From HGM04593 sp045612305 (GTDB taxonomy: Bacteria; Bacteroidota; Bacteroidia; Bacteroidales; Bacteroidaceae): DNA of 64,000 bases. The stretch's first letter is position 1; each line of letters opens with the position of its first letter. Location: positions 6,319 through 70,318 of the forward strand of contig JAZKYU010000025.1 in assembly GCA_045612305.1 (NCBI GenBank), written 5' to 3'. This document shows positions 42,690 to 51,202 of this stretch, one piece after another. The notes below the pieces were generated by a model. That model did no database searches. It was not told the origin of the DNA and worked only from the letters and a program-made list of their open reading frames with translations. The translations under genes were made by a program, and so were the position numbers.

Positions 42690-44717
42690 TTACCAAATAT
42701 CGAGACGCTCCTCTTTGGGCACAAACATCGGGTGTTCCTCTGTGATGCCGAAGGCTGTGTACCAGTCGTCTATGTGGGGCAGCGTGCCGTTTACTCTCCA
42801 TCGCATGAGAGAGTGAGGGTCGTTCTTTGTGAGGTTGCGTATCTCCTCGTCGCGTACGTTACCGGCCCACACGTTAGAGTAGGCGAGGTAGAAACGTTGC
42901 TCGGGGGTGAAGCCATCCTCTGTGGAGAGGGGTGCCTCTTTTGTTGCATTCTTGAAGGCTTGCATTGCTATCATAAGGCCTCCGTGGTCGGCAATGTTCT
43001 CGCCCACGGTGAGCTGGCCGTTTGCATTGAGCCCGGGTAGAACTTCTATCTTGTTAAAGAAGTCTATGATTACCTTTGTGCGCTCGTTAAAGCTCTCGGC
43101 ATCCTCTTTGCTCCACCAGTTTGCAAAGTTCCCGTCTTTGTTAAATTGACGGCCTTGGTCGTCGAAGCCGTGTGTCATCTCGTGGCCTATAACCACACCG
43201 ATTGCTCCGTAGTTAAAGGCGTCGTCGGCTTTCATATCGAAGAAGGGGTACTGCAGTATGGCGGCAGGGAAGCATATTTCGTTGGTCACGGGGCTGTAAT
43301 ATGCGTTCACTGTTTGCGGAGATATGTGCCACAATGTGCGGTCTACGGGTTTGTTGAAGCTTTTTTCAACGTGGTCGTCCCAGCCAAAGGCCGATATATC
43401 GCGGCACACCTCGGCGTAGCTCTTTGCGGGGTCTATGGTGAGCTTGCTGTAGTCTTGCCACTTGTCGGGGTAGCCTATCTTCACAGTGAAGGCATTGAGT
43501 TTCTCGTGTGCAGCGGCTTTAGTGCTGTCGCTCATCCAACTTTGTGCGTCGATGCGCTCGCCAAGTGCTATCTGCAGGTTTTTTACAAGGTTTACCATGC
43601 GCTCTTTAGCTTCGGGAGGGAAGAACTTCGCAACATAGAGTTCTCCTATAATCTCGCTTAAAGAGCCGTCGGTTGCGGCAAGAGCGCGTTTCCAGCGGGG
43701 TTGTTGTGCCTTTTTACCGCTCATAGTACGGCCATAGAAGTCGAAGGCTAGCTCGCCTATCTCGTCGCTCAACTCCGATGTGGTAGAGTTTATTATTCTC
43801 CACTGCATATAGGCGATAACCTCGCTCAAGGGGGCGTTGTTTACTATCTCGCTCACCTCGGCGATGGCGTTAGGGTGTCCCACATTTATCTCTGTGATAC
43901 CGTTGAGCCCGAGGGGTGCAAAGAAACTGTCCCAGTCTATTGCGGGGAAGCTCTCTTTTAGCTTGTCGTAGCTCATAGGGTGGTAGTTGTTCATAGGGTT
44001 GCGACGCTCCACGCGGCTCAAAGATTTTTCGGCTATGCGGGTTTCTGTTTTCATAACCGCGGCGGTGTTTGCTGTAGCTTGCTCCTCGTTGAAGCCCTGC
44101 AGCAAGAACATCGCTTTTACATACTCTTTGAACTTGTTGCGTATGGTGGTTGTTGCCTCGTCGGTGTCGAGATAGTAGCTTTTTTCGGGTAACGACAAAC
44201 CGCCTTGTGCTATGGTGAGTATGTTTTTGTTACTGTCCATAATGTCGCTACCTATACCTGTTGCAAAGAAACCGCCTATGCCCAAGCGATAGTTCTTGGC
44301 AACGAGGGGTAAAATGTCGGCACGGTTGTTAAGTGCGGCAACCTCGTCGAGCATAGCTTTTATGGGACTGTTACCAAGTGCGTTGCGGCGCGTGCTGTCC
44401 ATCGCAAGGTTGTAGAGGTCGCCCACCTTCTGGCCGTTGCTGCCGGGAGCGTTCTTCTGGGCTGCTATCTCGAGCACTAGCTCTTGCAACTGCTCTTTGC
44501 TCTTCTCGCGCAAAGCGTCGAACTGCCCGTAGCGTGCATATTCGTCGGTGAGAGGGTTCTTTTGCGCCCACCCACCTGTTGCATATTCATAAAAATCGGT
44601 TCCGGGGCACTTTGTGGTGTCCATATTTGTAAAGTCGATCATCGTCTCCATCTTTTTCTCTGTTGTGCAAGCGGCTGCGCTCAAGAGCATAGCCGTGTAG
44701 ATAAAAAATCTCTTCAT
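42690..44717 (-). CDS. M13 family zinc metallopeptidase (neprilysin/PepO type), lipoprotein
   Basis: A 675-residue protein with a lipoprotein signal (MLLSAAACTTEKK, Cys at 17). The zinc site HEMTH is within VIGHEMTHGFDDQGRQFNKD, the third ligand lies in ENIADHGGL, and the substrate-binding NAYYSP is upstream. N-terminal M13_N and C-terminal M13 domains are complete. It is expected to be a periplasmic or surface peptidase acting on short peptides. It begins on the base next to the ABC-F stop, so the two genes are co-transcribed. Confidence 0.94.
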   Translation of the reverse strand: MKRFFIYTAMLLSAAACTTEKKMETMIDFTNMDTTKCPGTDFYEYATGGWAQKNPLTDEYARYGQFDALREKSKEQLQELVLEIAAQKNAPGSNGQKVGDLYNLAMDSTRRNALGNSPIKAMLDEVAALNNRADILPLVAKNYRLGIGGFFATGIGSDIMDSNKNILTIAQGGLSLPEKSYYLDTDEATTTIRNKFKEYVKAMFLLQGFNEEQATANTAAVMKTETRIAEKSLSRVERRNPMNNYHPMSYDKLKESFPAIDWDSFFAPLGLNGITEINVGHPNAIAEVSEIVNNAPLSEVIAYMQWRIINSTTSELSDEIGELAFDFYGRTMSGKKAQQPRWKRALAATDGSLSEIIGELYVAKFFPPEAKERMVNLVKNLQIALGERIDAQSWMSDSTKAAAHEKLNAFTVKIGYPDKWQDYSKLTIDPAKSYAEVCRDISAFGWDDHVEKSFNKPVDRTLWHISPQTVNAYYSPVTNEICFPAAILQYPFFDMKADDAFNYGAIGVVIGHEMTHGFDDQGRQFNKDGNFANWWSKEDAESFNERTKVIIDFFNKIEVLPGLNANGQLTVGENIADHGGLMIAMQAFKNATKEAPLSTEDGFTPEQRFYLAYSNVWAGNVRDEEIRNLTKNDPHSLMRWRVNGTLPHIDDWYTAFGITEEHPMFVPKEERLDIW

Positions 44718-46655
44718 TTATATATTACTGTTTAAATTTTCAAGTTCCTCCATACGCTGTTCCCACTCTGTCATCGCGTCGGCAAGTTGTTTTTTGAGCG
44801 AGGCATACTTTGTAAAGTTCTGTTGTGTGCTTCCTTCGACGGTGCTCATAATCTCCTCCATTGCGCTTATGGCCGCCTCTATCTCGTTTACAGCGTTTTC
44901 GCTATCCTCGACCAGGCGTTCGAGCTTGCGGCGCTGTTTCTGCAACTGTTTTTCGGCCTCGTAGCTCAAGCGGTTTTCGTTTGTGGTTTTTGTGGGCTCG
45001 CTAGCTTGGGTGGCTTTGGGTGCTGTGCCCAGAGCTTCGTTTATGTTTGTTGCGTTTTTGCTTGCAAGGTAGTCGTATATACCGCCTAGGTGCTCGCGCA
45101 CTTTACCGTCGCCAAACTCGTAGACTTTTGTTACAAGCCCGTCGAGAAATTGTCTGTCGTGGCTCACAACTATAACAGTGCCATCAAAATCGCGTATAGC
45201 CTCTTTAAGCACATCTTTCGACTGCATGTCGAGGTGGTTTGTGGGCTCGTCGAGTATGAGCAAGTTCATCTGTTGCAGCAGCAGGCGTATCATAGCAAGG
45301 CGGCTGCGCTCGCCACCCGATAGTACTTTTACGGGTTTGTCCGACGCTTCACCGCCAAACATAAATGCTCCTAGAATGTCGCGTATGCGCAGGCGTATGT
45401 CGCCCGTCGCAACGTTGTCAATAGTTTGAAAGACGGTGAGTTTCTCGTCGAGCAGCTGTGCTTGGTGCTGTGCAAAATATCCTATCTGCACGTTGTGCCC
45501 TATTGTTATCACTCCCTCGTGCTCAAGCTCTTTCAGTATACAGCGCACAAGGGTGGTCTTGCCCTCGCCGTTGCGCCCCACAAAAGCAACCTTCTCACCG
45601 CGGTTTATGGTGAAGCTTGCGTTCTCGAAGACTGTGTGCTCCCCGAAACTTTTCTTAACCCCGTCGCAGATAACAGGGTAGTTGCCGCTGCGGGTAGCAG
45701 GTGCAAAGCGCAGACGCAGGCGGCTTGTGTCCTCCTCGTCTATCTCTATGGGCACCATCTTTTCGAGCTGTTTTATGCGGCTCTGTACCTGCACCGCTTT
45801 TGTGGGCTTGTAGCGGAAACGCTCTATAAATTCTTTTATGTCGGCTATCTCTTTTTGTTGGTTCTCGTAGGCGCGTATCTGCTGCTCGCGACGCTCCTTG
45901 CGGGTTTCCATAAATTTGTCGTAGGATAGCTTGTAGTCGTATATGCGTCCGCACGAAATTTCTATAGTGCGGTTTGTTACAGCGTTAAGGAAGGCGCGGT
46001 CGTGGCTCACAAGTAGCACGGCATTGCTGCTGCGCGCAAGAAACTGTTCGAGCCACTGTATGCTCTCTATGTCGAGGTGGTTTGTGGGCTCGTCGAGCAG
46101 CAACACGTCGGGGTGTTGCAAGAGTAGCTTTGCAAGCTCTATGCGCATTCTCCACCCACCGCTAAACTCGTTTGTGGGGCGGGTAAAGTCGCTACGGCGA
46201 AACCCGAGGCCCTGCAACGCGCGTTCAATCTCGGCCTCATAGTGGCTACCACCCATCATGGTGTATTGCTCGTTCAGGTGGGTGTAGTCCTCGATAAGTT
46301 TGTGATACTCCTCGCTTTCGTAATCGGTGCGCTGGGCAAGTTCGTTGTTCATTGCTGTCAAGCGTGCTTCCATCTCGTGTATGTGCTCAAAAGCGAGCTC
46401 TGCCTCCTCAAAAACAGTGCGCCCGTCTATGTGAGTCATAACTTGCGGCAGATAACCCACAGAGAACTCTCGGGGTTTCGACACGGTGCCTTCTGTGGGT
46501 TGCTGCATATTTGCAATAATCTTCAGCAACGTACTTTTCCCGGCTCCGTTCTTCCCGACGAGGGCTATGCGGTCTTTCTTGTTCACAATGAAACTTACAT
46601 CGTGAAAAAGATTTCTTCCTCCAAAATCAACTCTTATGTTATCTATCGACAGCAT
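44718..46655 (-). CDS. ABC-F family ATP-binding protein (Uup-like)
   Basis: A 645-residue soluble protein with two ABC domains and no membrane segment. First Walker A GKNGAGKSTLLKI (about 36-48) and signature FSGGWRMRIELAK; second Walker A GRNGEGKTTLVR and signature LSGGERSRLAMIR. The linker (about 240-300) is Lys/Arg-rich. After the second domain comes a ~75-residue coiled coil (about 565-645), the arrangement found in Uup-type ABC-F proteins. ABC-F proteins act on ribosomes; some give antibiotic resistance, but nothing here shows that. It is first in an operon with the M13 peptidase and metA and has a ~120-base leader. Confidence 0.92.
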   Translation of the reverse strand: MLSIDNIRVDFGGRNLFHDVSFIVNKKDRIALVGKNGAGKSTLLKIIANMQQPTEGTVSKPREFSVGYLPQVMTHIDGRTVFEEAELAFEHIHEMEARLTAMNNELAQRTDYESEEYHKLIEDYTHLNEQYTMMGGSHYEAEIERALQGLGFRRSDFTRPTNEFSGGWRMRIELAKLLLQHPDVLLLDEPTNHLDIESIQWLEQFLARSSNAVLLVSHDRAFLNAVTNRTIEISCGRIYDYKLSYDKFMETRKERREQQIRAYENQQKEIADIKEFIERFRYKPTKAVQVQSRIKQLEKMVPIEIDEEDTSRLRLRFAPATRSGNYPVICDGVKKSFGEHTVFENASFTINRGEKVAFVGRNGEGKTTLVRCILKELEHEGVITIGHNVQIGYFAQHQAQLLDEKLTVFQTIDNVATGDIRLRIRDILGAFMFGGEASDKPVKVLSGGERSRLAMIRLLLQQMNLLILDEPTNHLDMQSKDVLKEAIRDFDGTVIVVSHDRQFLDGLVTKVYEFGDGKVREHLGGIYDYLASKNATNINEALGTAPKATQASEPTKTTNENRLSYEAEKQLQKQRRKLERLVEDSENAVNEIEAAISAMEEIMSTVEGSTQQNFTKYASLKKQLADAMTEWEQRMEELENLNSNI

Positions 46656-46665
46656 TTATTCTTTG

Positions 46666-46681
46666 TTCGCGGTAGTTTACT
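46666..46681. repeat. 16-base direct repeat, copy near the ABC-F start
   Basis: TTCGCGGTAGTTTACT occurs here and again at 46764-46779, 98 bases apart. The copies bracket the predicted ABC-F leader. Confidence 0.75.
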
Positions 46682-46763
46682 TTTTTTGCAATGACAGTGC
46701 CAGCGAGTGAAACACAAAACAATTTATGTTTTTTTTGATGTTTCCCGACGAGCGCCGCCTGTC

Positions 46764-46779
46764 TTCGCGGTAGTTTACT
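46764..46779. repeat. 16-base direct repeat, copy near the ABC-F transcription start
   Basis: Second exact copy of TTCGCGGTAGTTTACT. Here it runs on into CCGC, so that CGGTAGTTTACTACCG forms a short palindrome just downstream (minus strand) of the -7 box. Confidence 0.75.
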
Positions 46780-46783
46780 ACCG

Positions 46784-46814
46784 CAAAGTTAAATCTTTGA
46801 TGTGATAAATGCAA
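46784..46814 (-). promoter_or_regulatory. ABC-F operon promoter
   Basis: On the minus strand TTG (46812-46814), 20 bases and TAACTTTG (46784-46791) match the -33/-7 pattern. The predicted leader before the ABC-F start is about 120 bases. Confidence 0.6.
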
Positions 46815-46894
46815 GGTAAACACCTTTTTTAAAAAAAGAGAAAGGGGCTCTTCTCGTTTTTTTTTGAAATAATTGAAAAAAAATAGCCGAAAAA

Positions 46895-46927
46895 TTTGGC
46901 AGTAAAAATAAAATGATTGTATATTTG
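46895..46927 (+). promoter_or_regulatory. perR-like gene promoter
   Basis: TTTG (46895-46898), 21 bases and TATATTTG (46920-46927) match the Bacteroidetes promoter pattern. The start codon of the regulator gene lies 50 bases downstream. Confidence 0.65.
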
Positions 46928-46976
46928 CAATGATTTCAGAAATGAAGTGCGAGAGAAACAAACAGTAAAAGAAAAA

Positions 46977-47399
46977 ATGAAGACACGTCAAGAGTTAAAA
47001 ACAGAGTTGGTGAACGCCGGTATCCGTCCCTCGGTGCAGCGCTTGGCAATATATGAGTTTGTGAAGAACAACCCTGTGCACCCCACAGCCGATGTTGTTT
47101 ACGACGCTTTGCGCAACGAGCTTGGATCACTTTCATTAACAACGGTTTACAACACTCTTAAGTTGTTTGTCGACGCAGGCCTTGTGCTTATGCTCAACAT
47201 CGACGAGACTTTCCGCTGCTTCGATGGCGACACATCGACCCACGCACACTTTCGTTGCGATAATTGCGGCAAGATAGTCGACTTTAGAATGAAAAAAGAG
47301 TTTCTCTCGATGGTCAAAGGGCTTGAGGGTTACAAAATAAACGAAATACAGATATACCTTAAAGGCCTTTGCCCACAGTGCAATACAGAGAAAAGATAA
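46977..47399 (+). CDS. Fur family transcriptional regulator, PerR-like
   Basis: A 140-residue regulator. The start at 46977 (MKTRQELKTELVNAGIRPSVQR) fits the family; the frame is open back to 46917, inside the promoter. The winged helix covers about 10-80 (SVQRLAIYEFV, SLTTVYNTLKLFVDAG), and the metal-binding/dimer domain contains HAHFRCDNCGKI and a C-terminal LCPQC that together form a structural zinc site. Its place 38 bases before a rubrerythrin suggests the peroxide-sensing type (PerR) rather than Fur or Zur. Probably controls its own operon. Confidence 0.88.
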   Translation: MKTRQELKTELVNAGIRPSVQRLAIYEFVKNNPVHPTADVVYDALRNELGSLSLTTVYNTLKLFVDAGLVLMLNIDETFRCFDGDTSTHAHFRCDNCGKIVDFRMKKEFLSMVKGLEGYKINEIQIYLKGLCPQCNTEKR

Positions 47400-47437
47400 A
47401 ATAGACAAAAAATAATAACAATTAAAATTTTACAATT

Positions 47438-47986
47438 ATGAAAAAGTACATTTGTTCAGTTTGTGGTTATATTCACGAAGGAGAGTCGGCACCCGAGCGT
47501 TGCCCCATGTGTAAAGTTCCCGCCGAGAAGTTCAACGAGATGGTAGAGAACGGCAAGATTGAGTTTGTTCAAGAGCACGTGATAGGTGTTGCAAAAGGTT
47601 GCGACGAGGAGATGATAAAAGACCTCAACAACCACTTTATGGGTGAGTGCACAGAGGTTGGTATGTATCTTGCAATGAGCCGTCAGGCCGACCGCGAGGG
47701 TTATCCCGAGATTGCCGAGGCTTTCAAGCGTTATGCTTGGGAGGAGGCAGAGCACGCTGCTAAATTTGCAGAGCTTCTTGGCGATGTTGTTTGGGATACA
47801 AAAACAAACCTCGACAAGCGTATGAACGCCGAGTCTGGTGCTTGCTCCGACAAGTATCGCATTGCAAAGCGTGCTAAAGAGCTCAACCTCGACGCTATCC
47901 ACGACACTGTTCACGAGATGGCCAAGGACGAGGCTCGTCACGGTAAAGGTTTCGAGGGCTTGTTCCACCGTTACTTTGGCAAGTAA
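47438..47986 (+). CDS. Rubrerythrin with N-terminal rubredoxin domain (reverse rubrerythrin)
   Basis: A 182-residue peroxidase. The rubredoxin domain is at the N-terminus (CSVCGY at 6-11 and CPMC at 22-25), opposite to classical rubrerythrins, and the four-helix diiron domain follows with EVGMYL, EEAEHAAKF and DEARHGKGF supplying Glu and His ligands. Such proteins reduce hydrogen peroxide to water with electrons from NAD(P)H carriers, guarding anaerobes. It is probably co-transcribed with the PerR-like gene and followed by a terminator. Confidence 0.93.
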   Translation: MKKYICSVCGYIHEGESAPERCPMCKVPAEKFNEMVENGKIEFVQEHVIGVAKGCDEEMIKDLNNHFMGECTEVGMYLAMSRQADREGYPEIAEAFKRYAWEEAEHAAKFAELLGDVVWDTKTNLDKRMNAESGACSDKYRIAKRAKELNLDAIHDTVHEMAKDEARHGKGFEGLFHRYFGK

Positions 47987-48002
47987 TTAAAGCAAAACAA
48001 GA

Positions 48003-48036
48003 GCGGGGCGTTTTTAAGAAAACGCCCCGCTTATTT
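48003..48036. terminator. Intrinsic terminator after rubrerythrin
   Basis: A 12-bp perfect stem (GCGGGGCGTTTT at 48003-48014 with 48019-48030), four-base loop and T-rich flank, between convergent rubrerythrin and ribH. Confidence 0.85.
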
Positions 48037-48049
48037 TGTTTATAACCAA

Positions 48050-48532
48050 TTATTTAAAAGCGGCTATCATCTGTAATGCTGTAACAGCGCACTCGTCGCC
48101 CTTGTTGCCTAGTCGGCCACCGCTCCTCTCTTGCGCCTGCAACAGGTTGTTTGTTGTTATGAGGCCGAAGATTACAGGAACATCGTATTCTACGTTCAGT
48201 TTCGATAGGCCTGCGGTAACACCCTCGCATATGTAGTCGAAGTGCGGTGTGTCGCCTCTTATCACACAGCCTATAGCTATCACAGCGTCGTACTTACTGC
48301 TTTTAACCATCTGCGATGCTCCGAAGATAAGTTCAAAACTACCGGGGACCATCACGGTGTCTATATCCTCTTTCTCCACGCCGTTTGTAATAAGTGTGTT
48401 TATTGCTCCATCGCGCAAAGCGTATGTTATCTCGCTGTTCCACTCGGCACAAACGATGCCTATCTTTCTTCCTTTTCCGTTGGCTACTTTGCTTGCGTCG
48501 TAGCTCGAAAGGTTGTGTAATTCTGTTGCCAT
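48050..48532 (-). CDS. ribH: 6,7-Dimethyl-8-ribityllumazine synthase
   Basis: A 160-residue enzyme for the penultimate riboflavin step. The substrate-binding stretches are CAEWNSEIT, VPGSFEL, AIGCVIRGDTPHFDYI (with the catalytic His) and DVPVIFGLIT. The length is normal for the capsid-forming family. It stands alone among unrelated genes, with the TPR-protein gene upstream on the same strand and a terminator in between. Confidence 0.95.
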   Translation of the reverse strand: MATELHNLSSYDASKVANGKGRKIGIVCAEWNSEITYALRDGAINTLITNGVEKEDIDTVMVPGSFELIFGASQMVKSSKYDAVIAIGCVIRGDTPHFDYICEGVTAGLSKLNVEYDVPVIFGLITTNNLLQAQERSGGRLGNKGDECAVTALQMIAAFK

Positions 48533-48562
48533 AAAATGTTTATTTTAAGGGGTTGCTTAAAT

Positions 48563-48592
48563 AAAAAAGCAGCCCGCAGGCTGCTTTTTTTA
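48563..48592 (-). terminator. Intrinsic terminator of the TPR-protein gene
   Basis: A 12-bp stem (AAAAAAGCAGCC with GGCTGCTTTTTT) with a CGCA loop, 15-45 bases after the stop codon of the minus-strand gene. Confidence 0.8.
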
Positions 48593-48607
48593 TATCCTTG
48601 CTGTAAA

Positions 48608-49276
48608 TTATTTTACTCGGTTGATGTACTTCTCTATGTCCATAGAGTAGGGCGATGCAGCATACTTGTTTTTAATCTGCTCGTAGAGCTCTGCTGCATC
48701 CTCTTTCTCGCCAAGTGTCTCGTACATAATACCAGCCTGCAACAAGTAGTAGGGGCTTATTGTAACGTTGTTGGCCTTATCTGCAGCCTTCAAGTAGTTT
48801 TTGATTGAAGCCTTTGTGTCGCCAAGCTGTGCGTAGCAGCTACCAAGTGTGCCGTAAACGGAGGGAGCTACCATCTTGTCGTTGCCGTCGAAAGCTTTCA
48901 AGTAGTCGATAGCCTCCTCGTAGCGTGCGAGCTGTGCAAGCGCCATACCTGCATAGGCGTTGGCGATGTTGCCTGCAGCTGTGCCGCTGTACTCGTCGGC
49001 AATTTCTATGAAACCAAGGTTTACACCATCGCCGTTGAGAGCCTGCTCAAAGTTTTGTGCTGCAAAAAGAGCCTCTGCTGCAAAGATAGCCTCCGAAGCC
49101 TCTTTCTCCTTGGGCTCCACAACATAATTGTTGTAGCTTATAGCAGCTACAAGGATAATTGCTATAGCGGCGATAGCTGCAACTATAGGTTTTTTGTATT
49201 TGATAATCAGTGCTTCTGATTGTGAAAGTACCTCATCGGCAATGATGGGTGCTTCGTTTTTAGTTTTGTTGCTCAT
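48608..49276 (-). CDS. Membrane-anchored tetratricopeptide-repeat protein (YfgM-like layout)
   Basis: A 222-residue protein with a short cytoplasmic N-terminus, one transmembrane helix (about 30-49, PIVAAIAAIAIILVAAISY) and an extracytoplasmic domain of three or four TPR-like helical repeats (for example NIANAYAGMALAQLARYEEA, YGTLGSCYAQLGDTKASIKN). The layout resembles YfgM, which works with envelope chaperones in E. coli, but the match is only structural. The stop is followed by a good terminator. Confidence 0.82.
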   Translation of the reverse strand: MSNKTKNEAPIIADEVLSQSEALIIKYKKPIVAAIAAIAIILVAAISYNNYVVEPKEKEASEAIFAAEALFAAQNFEQALNGDGVNLGFIEIADEYSGTAAGNIANAYAGMALAQLARYEEAIDYLKAFDGNDKMVAPSVYGTLGSCYAQLGDTKASIKNYLKAADKANNVTISPYYLLQAGIMYETLGEKEDAAELYEQIKNKYAASPYSMDIEKYINRVK

Positions 49277-49678
49277 AAATTATTGTATTTTTTCGTTATT
49301 TTCTAAAAATTCAATCGCAAAAGTAATCAATTTATGTTTAGCAGAAAAATAATAGCACTTTTTTTGTTGTTTACCCCGAATATTTTCTTTGCTCGCTGCA
49401 AAATATTAAAGCAAGCTTCGTGCATCTTGCTCATTTGTTGCTATATTTGCAGTGATGCACGTAAATATTTTCTGCACACGCTGCAAAATATATCGAAGCA
49501 AGTTTCATATATCTCGCTCGTTTGTGGCTATATTTGCGGTAAACCGCGAACATAGCCTTCACTCGCTGTGAAATATCAAAGCAAGCTTTGTTTATCTCGC
49601 TCGTTTGTGGCTATATTTGCGGTAAAATTGAAGAGGGGCTTTGCGAGCCGCCTTCTTCTTGTTTTTAAGTGTAACTTT
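49277..49678. other. Gene-free region before recF
   Basis: About 400 bases between the TPR-protein gene (minus) and recF (plus). Bases 49277-49380 are A+T rich with no gene seen; 49384-49630 hold the three-unit promoter repeat. The frame of recF is open upstream through part of the repeat, but that is an accident of sequence. Confidence 0.7.
49384..49630 (+). repeat. Tandem array of three promoter-bearing repeat units
   Basis: Three units follow at periods of 87 and 83 bases. Each has a CGCTGYRAAATAT-like head, an AAAGCAAGCTT-like palindromic word, a CTCGCTCGTTTGTGGC-like block and a -7 box TATATTTG (49442-49449, 49529-49536, 49612-49619). Units 2 and 3 share an identical run of 33 bases (49511-49543 and 49594-49626). 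Unit 3 also has TTTG at 49587-49590, 21 bases before the -7 box, making a full promoter. A related single copy lies before mnmA (12414-12484). Confidence 0.85.
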
Positions 49679-50785
49679 ATGCGAATAAAAAACTTATCAC
49701 TGCTTAACTATAGAAACCTGGCCGATGTTAATGTTGTTTTTTCTAAAAAGATAAACTGCTTTATCGGTAGCAACGGTATGGGCAAAACCAACCTGCTCGA
49801 TGCTGTTTACTATCTCTCTTTCTGTAAAAGTGCCGTGAACGTGTCCGATAATATGAACATTATGCACGATGCACCTTTCTTTTTGTTGCAGGGTGCATAC
49901 TGCAACGACAGCGGTATAGAGGAAGAGGTCTCTTGCGGTGTTAAGCGTGGCGACAAGAAACAGTTTAAGCGCAACAAAAAGAGCTACGAGCGCCTCTCCG
50001 ACCACATAGGTACCATACCTCTTGTTATGATATCTCCTGCCGACAACGAACTTATTGCCGGCGGTAGCGAGGAACGCCGCCGTTTTATGGATGTTGTTAT
50101 CTCTCAATACGATAAAGAGTATCTCAATGCCCTCATACGCTACAATCGTGCCTTGCAGCAACGCAACGTGCTGTTGCGTGGTGAGCGTGAGCCCGACACC
50201 GAGATGCTCTCTCTCATAGAGGAGATGATGGCCGTCGAGGCGTTGCGCATAAACCAGGGGCGTCGCTCTTTCATAGAAGAGCTTTTGCCCATATTCTCGG
50301 AGTTTCACACAGCTATAACAGGCGGGGGCGAGGTCGTGAGCTTGCGCTATCGCAGCGACCTCGACGAGGGCGACCTTGTGCAGCAGTTGTGCGCGTCGCG
50401 CGCAGCCGACCGTCGTTTGGGGCACACTACAAAGGGGTGCCACCGCGACGATCTTGTGATGCAACTTGGTGGTTATGCCATAAAGAAAGAGGGCTCGCAG
50501 GGGCAGAACAAGAGCTATCTTGTTGCGCTCAAGCTGGCACAGTATCATTTTTTGCATAGCAAGGGTGGTGAGACACCTCTCTTGTTGCTCGACGATATTT
50601 TCGACAAGCTCGACTCGCACCGTGTGGAGCAGATAATAAACCTTGTCTCGGGCGAGCGTTTCGGGCAGATTTTTATAACCGACGTTAACCGCGAGCACAT
50701 AGACAATATTTTGGAACACATCGAGGGGGAGTATAAACTTTTCGAGGTTGTTTCGGGTGGTATAGAGTTGATAAAAGAGCGATGA
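49679..50785 (+). CDS. recF: DNA replication and repair protein RecF
   Basis: A 368-residue SMC-like ATPase loading RecA at gaps. The start at 49679 (MRIKNLSLLNYRNL) is the usual RecF N-terminus; the longer open frame from 49568 lies in the repeat array. Walker A FIGSNGMGKTNLLDAVYYL (about 28-46), the ABC signature QGQNKSYLVALKL and Walker B TPLLLLDDIFDKLD are present. The downstream DUF721 gene overlaps the stop by four bases (ATGA), as seen in many genomes where recF and DciA-type genes adjoin. Confidence 0.95.
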   Translation: MRIKNLSLLNYRNLADVNVVFSKKINCFIGSNGMGKTNLLDAVYYLSFCKSAVNVSDNMNIMHDAPFFLLQGAYCNDSGIEEEVSCGVKRGDKKQFKRNKKSYERLSDHIGTIPLVMISPADNELIAGGSEERRRFMDVVISQYDKEYLNALIRYNRALQQRNVLLRGEREPDTEMLSLIEEMMAVEALRINQGRRSFIEELLPIFSEFHTAITGGGEVVSLRYRSDLDEGDLVQQLCASRAADRRLGHTTKGCHRDDLVMQLGGYAIKKEGSQGQNKSYLVALKLAQYHFLHSKGGETPLLLLDDIFDKLDSHRVEQIINLVSGERFGQIFITDVNREHIDNILEHIEGEYKLFEVVSGGIELIKER

Positions 50786-51072
50786 AAAGGGGAGAAACTA
50801 AATCTATAGCCGAGCTTGTGCGCGCTATGTGCCGCGAAGAGGGGTTGGAAACTCCGCTCAACGAGTATCGTCTCATAAACGCGTGGGGCGAGGTGCTTGG
50901 TAGCGCTGTGAGTTTCTACACAAAGGAGCTGCGCATATACAACCAAGTGCTCTATGTAACGCTCACCTCGTCGGTGCTGCGTCACGAACTTTTTATGAAC
51001 CGTAAGTCCATAGTGCACAGGCTCAATCAACACGTTAAAGCGCAGGTTATAACCGATATTATTTTAAGATAA
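50782..51072 (+). CDS. DUF721 / DciA-like protein
   Basis: A 96-residue protein matching the DUF721 family (LINAWGEVLGSAVSFYTKEL, then VTLTSSVLRHELFMNR). DciA proteins of this family load the replicative helicase in bacteria lacking DnaC. The version here is short, essentially the core domain. The four-base overlap with recF implies coupled translation. Confidence 0.87.
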   Translation: MKRGETKSIAELVRAMCREEGLETPLNEYRLINAWGEVLGSAVSFYTKELRIYNQVLYVTLTSSVLRHELFMNRKSIVHRLNQHVKAQVITDIILR

Positions 51073-51202
51073 CGGTGCGGCGCTGTTATTTTTTTGCCTT
51101 TTTAGGTGAACTTAATTATTCTTGCGATAGTTTCTCTTTTTTAAAAAGGGTACCTTTGCAAGGTATGCGAAAAACAAAAATTATTTAAAAATATTAAGAA
51201 TT

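Noticed and set aside
49384..49630. CRISPR array
   Set aside because: The units are contiguous and related through most of their length; there are no unique spacers between short fixed repeats, and no cas genes.
49568..49678. N-terminal extension of RecF
   Set aside because: The frame is open but the extra 37 residues are encoded by the promoter repeat; the RecF family start is MRIKNLSLLNYRNL at 49679.
49697..50719. 340-codon open frame on the minus strand opposite recF
   Set aside because: Antisense of recF with no family features; recF has Walker A, signature and Walker B in place.
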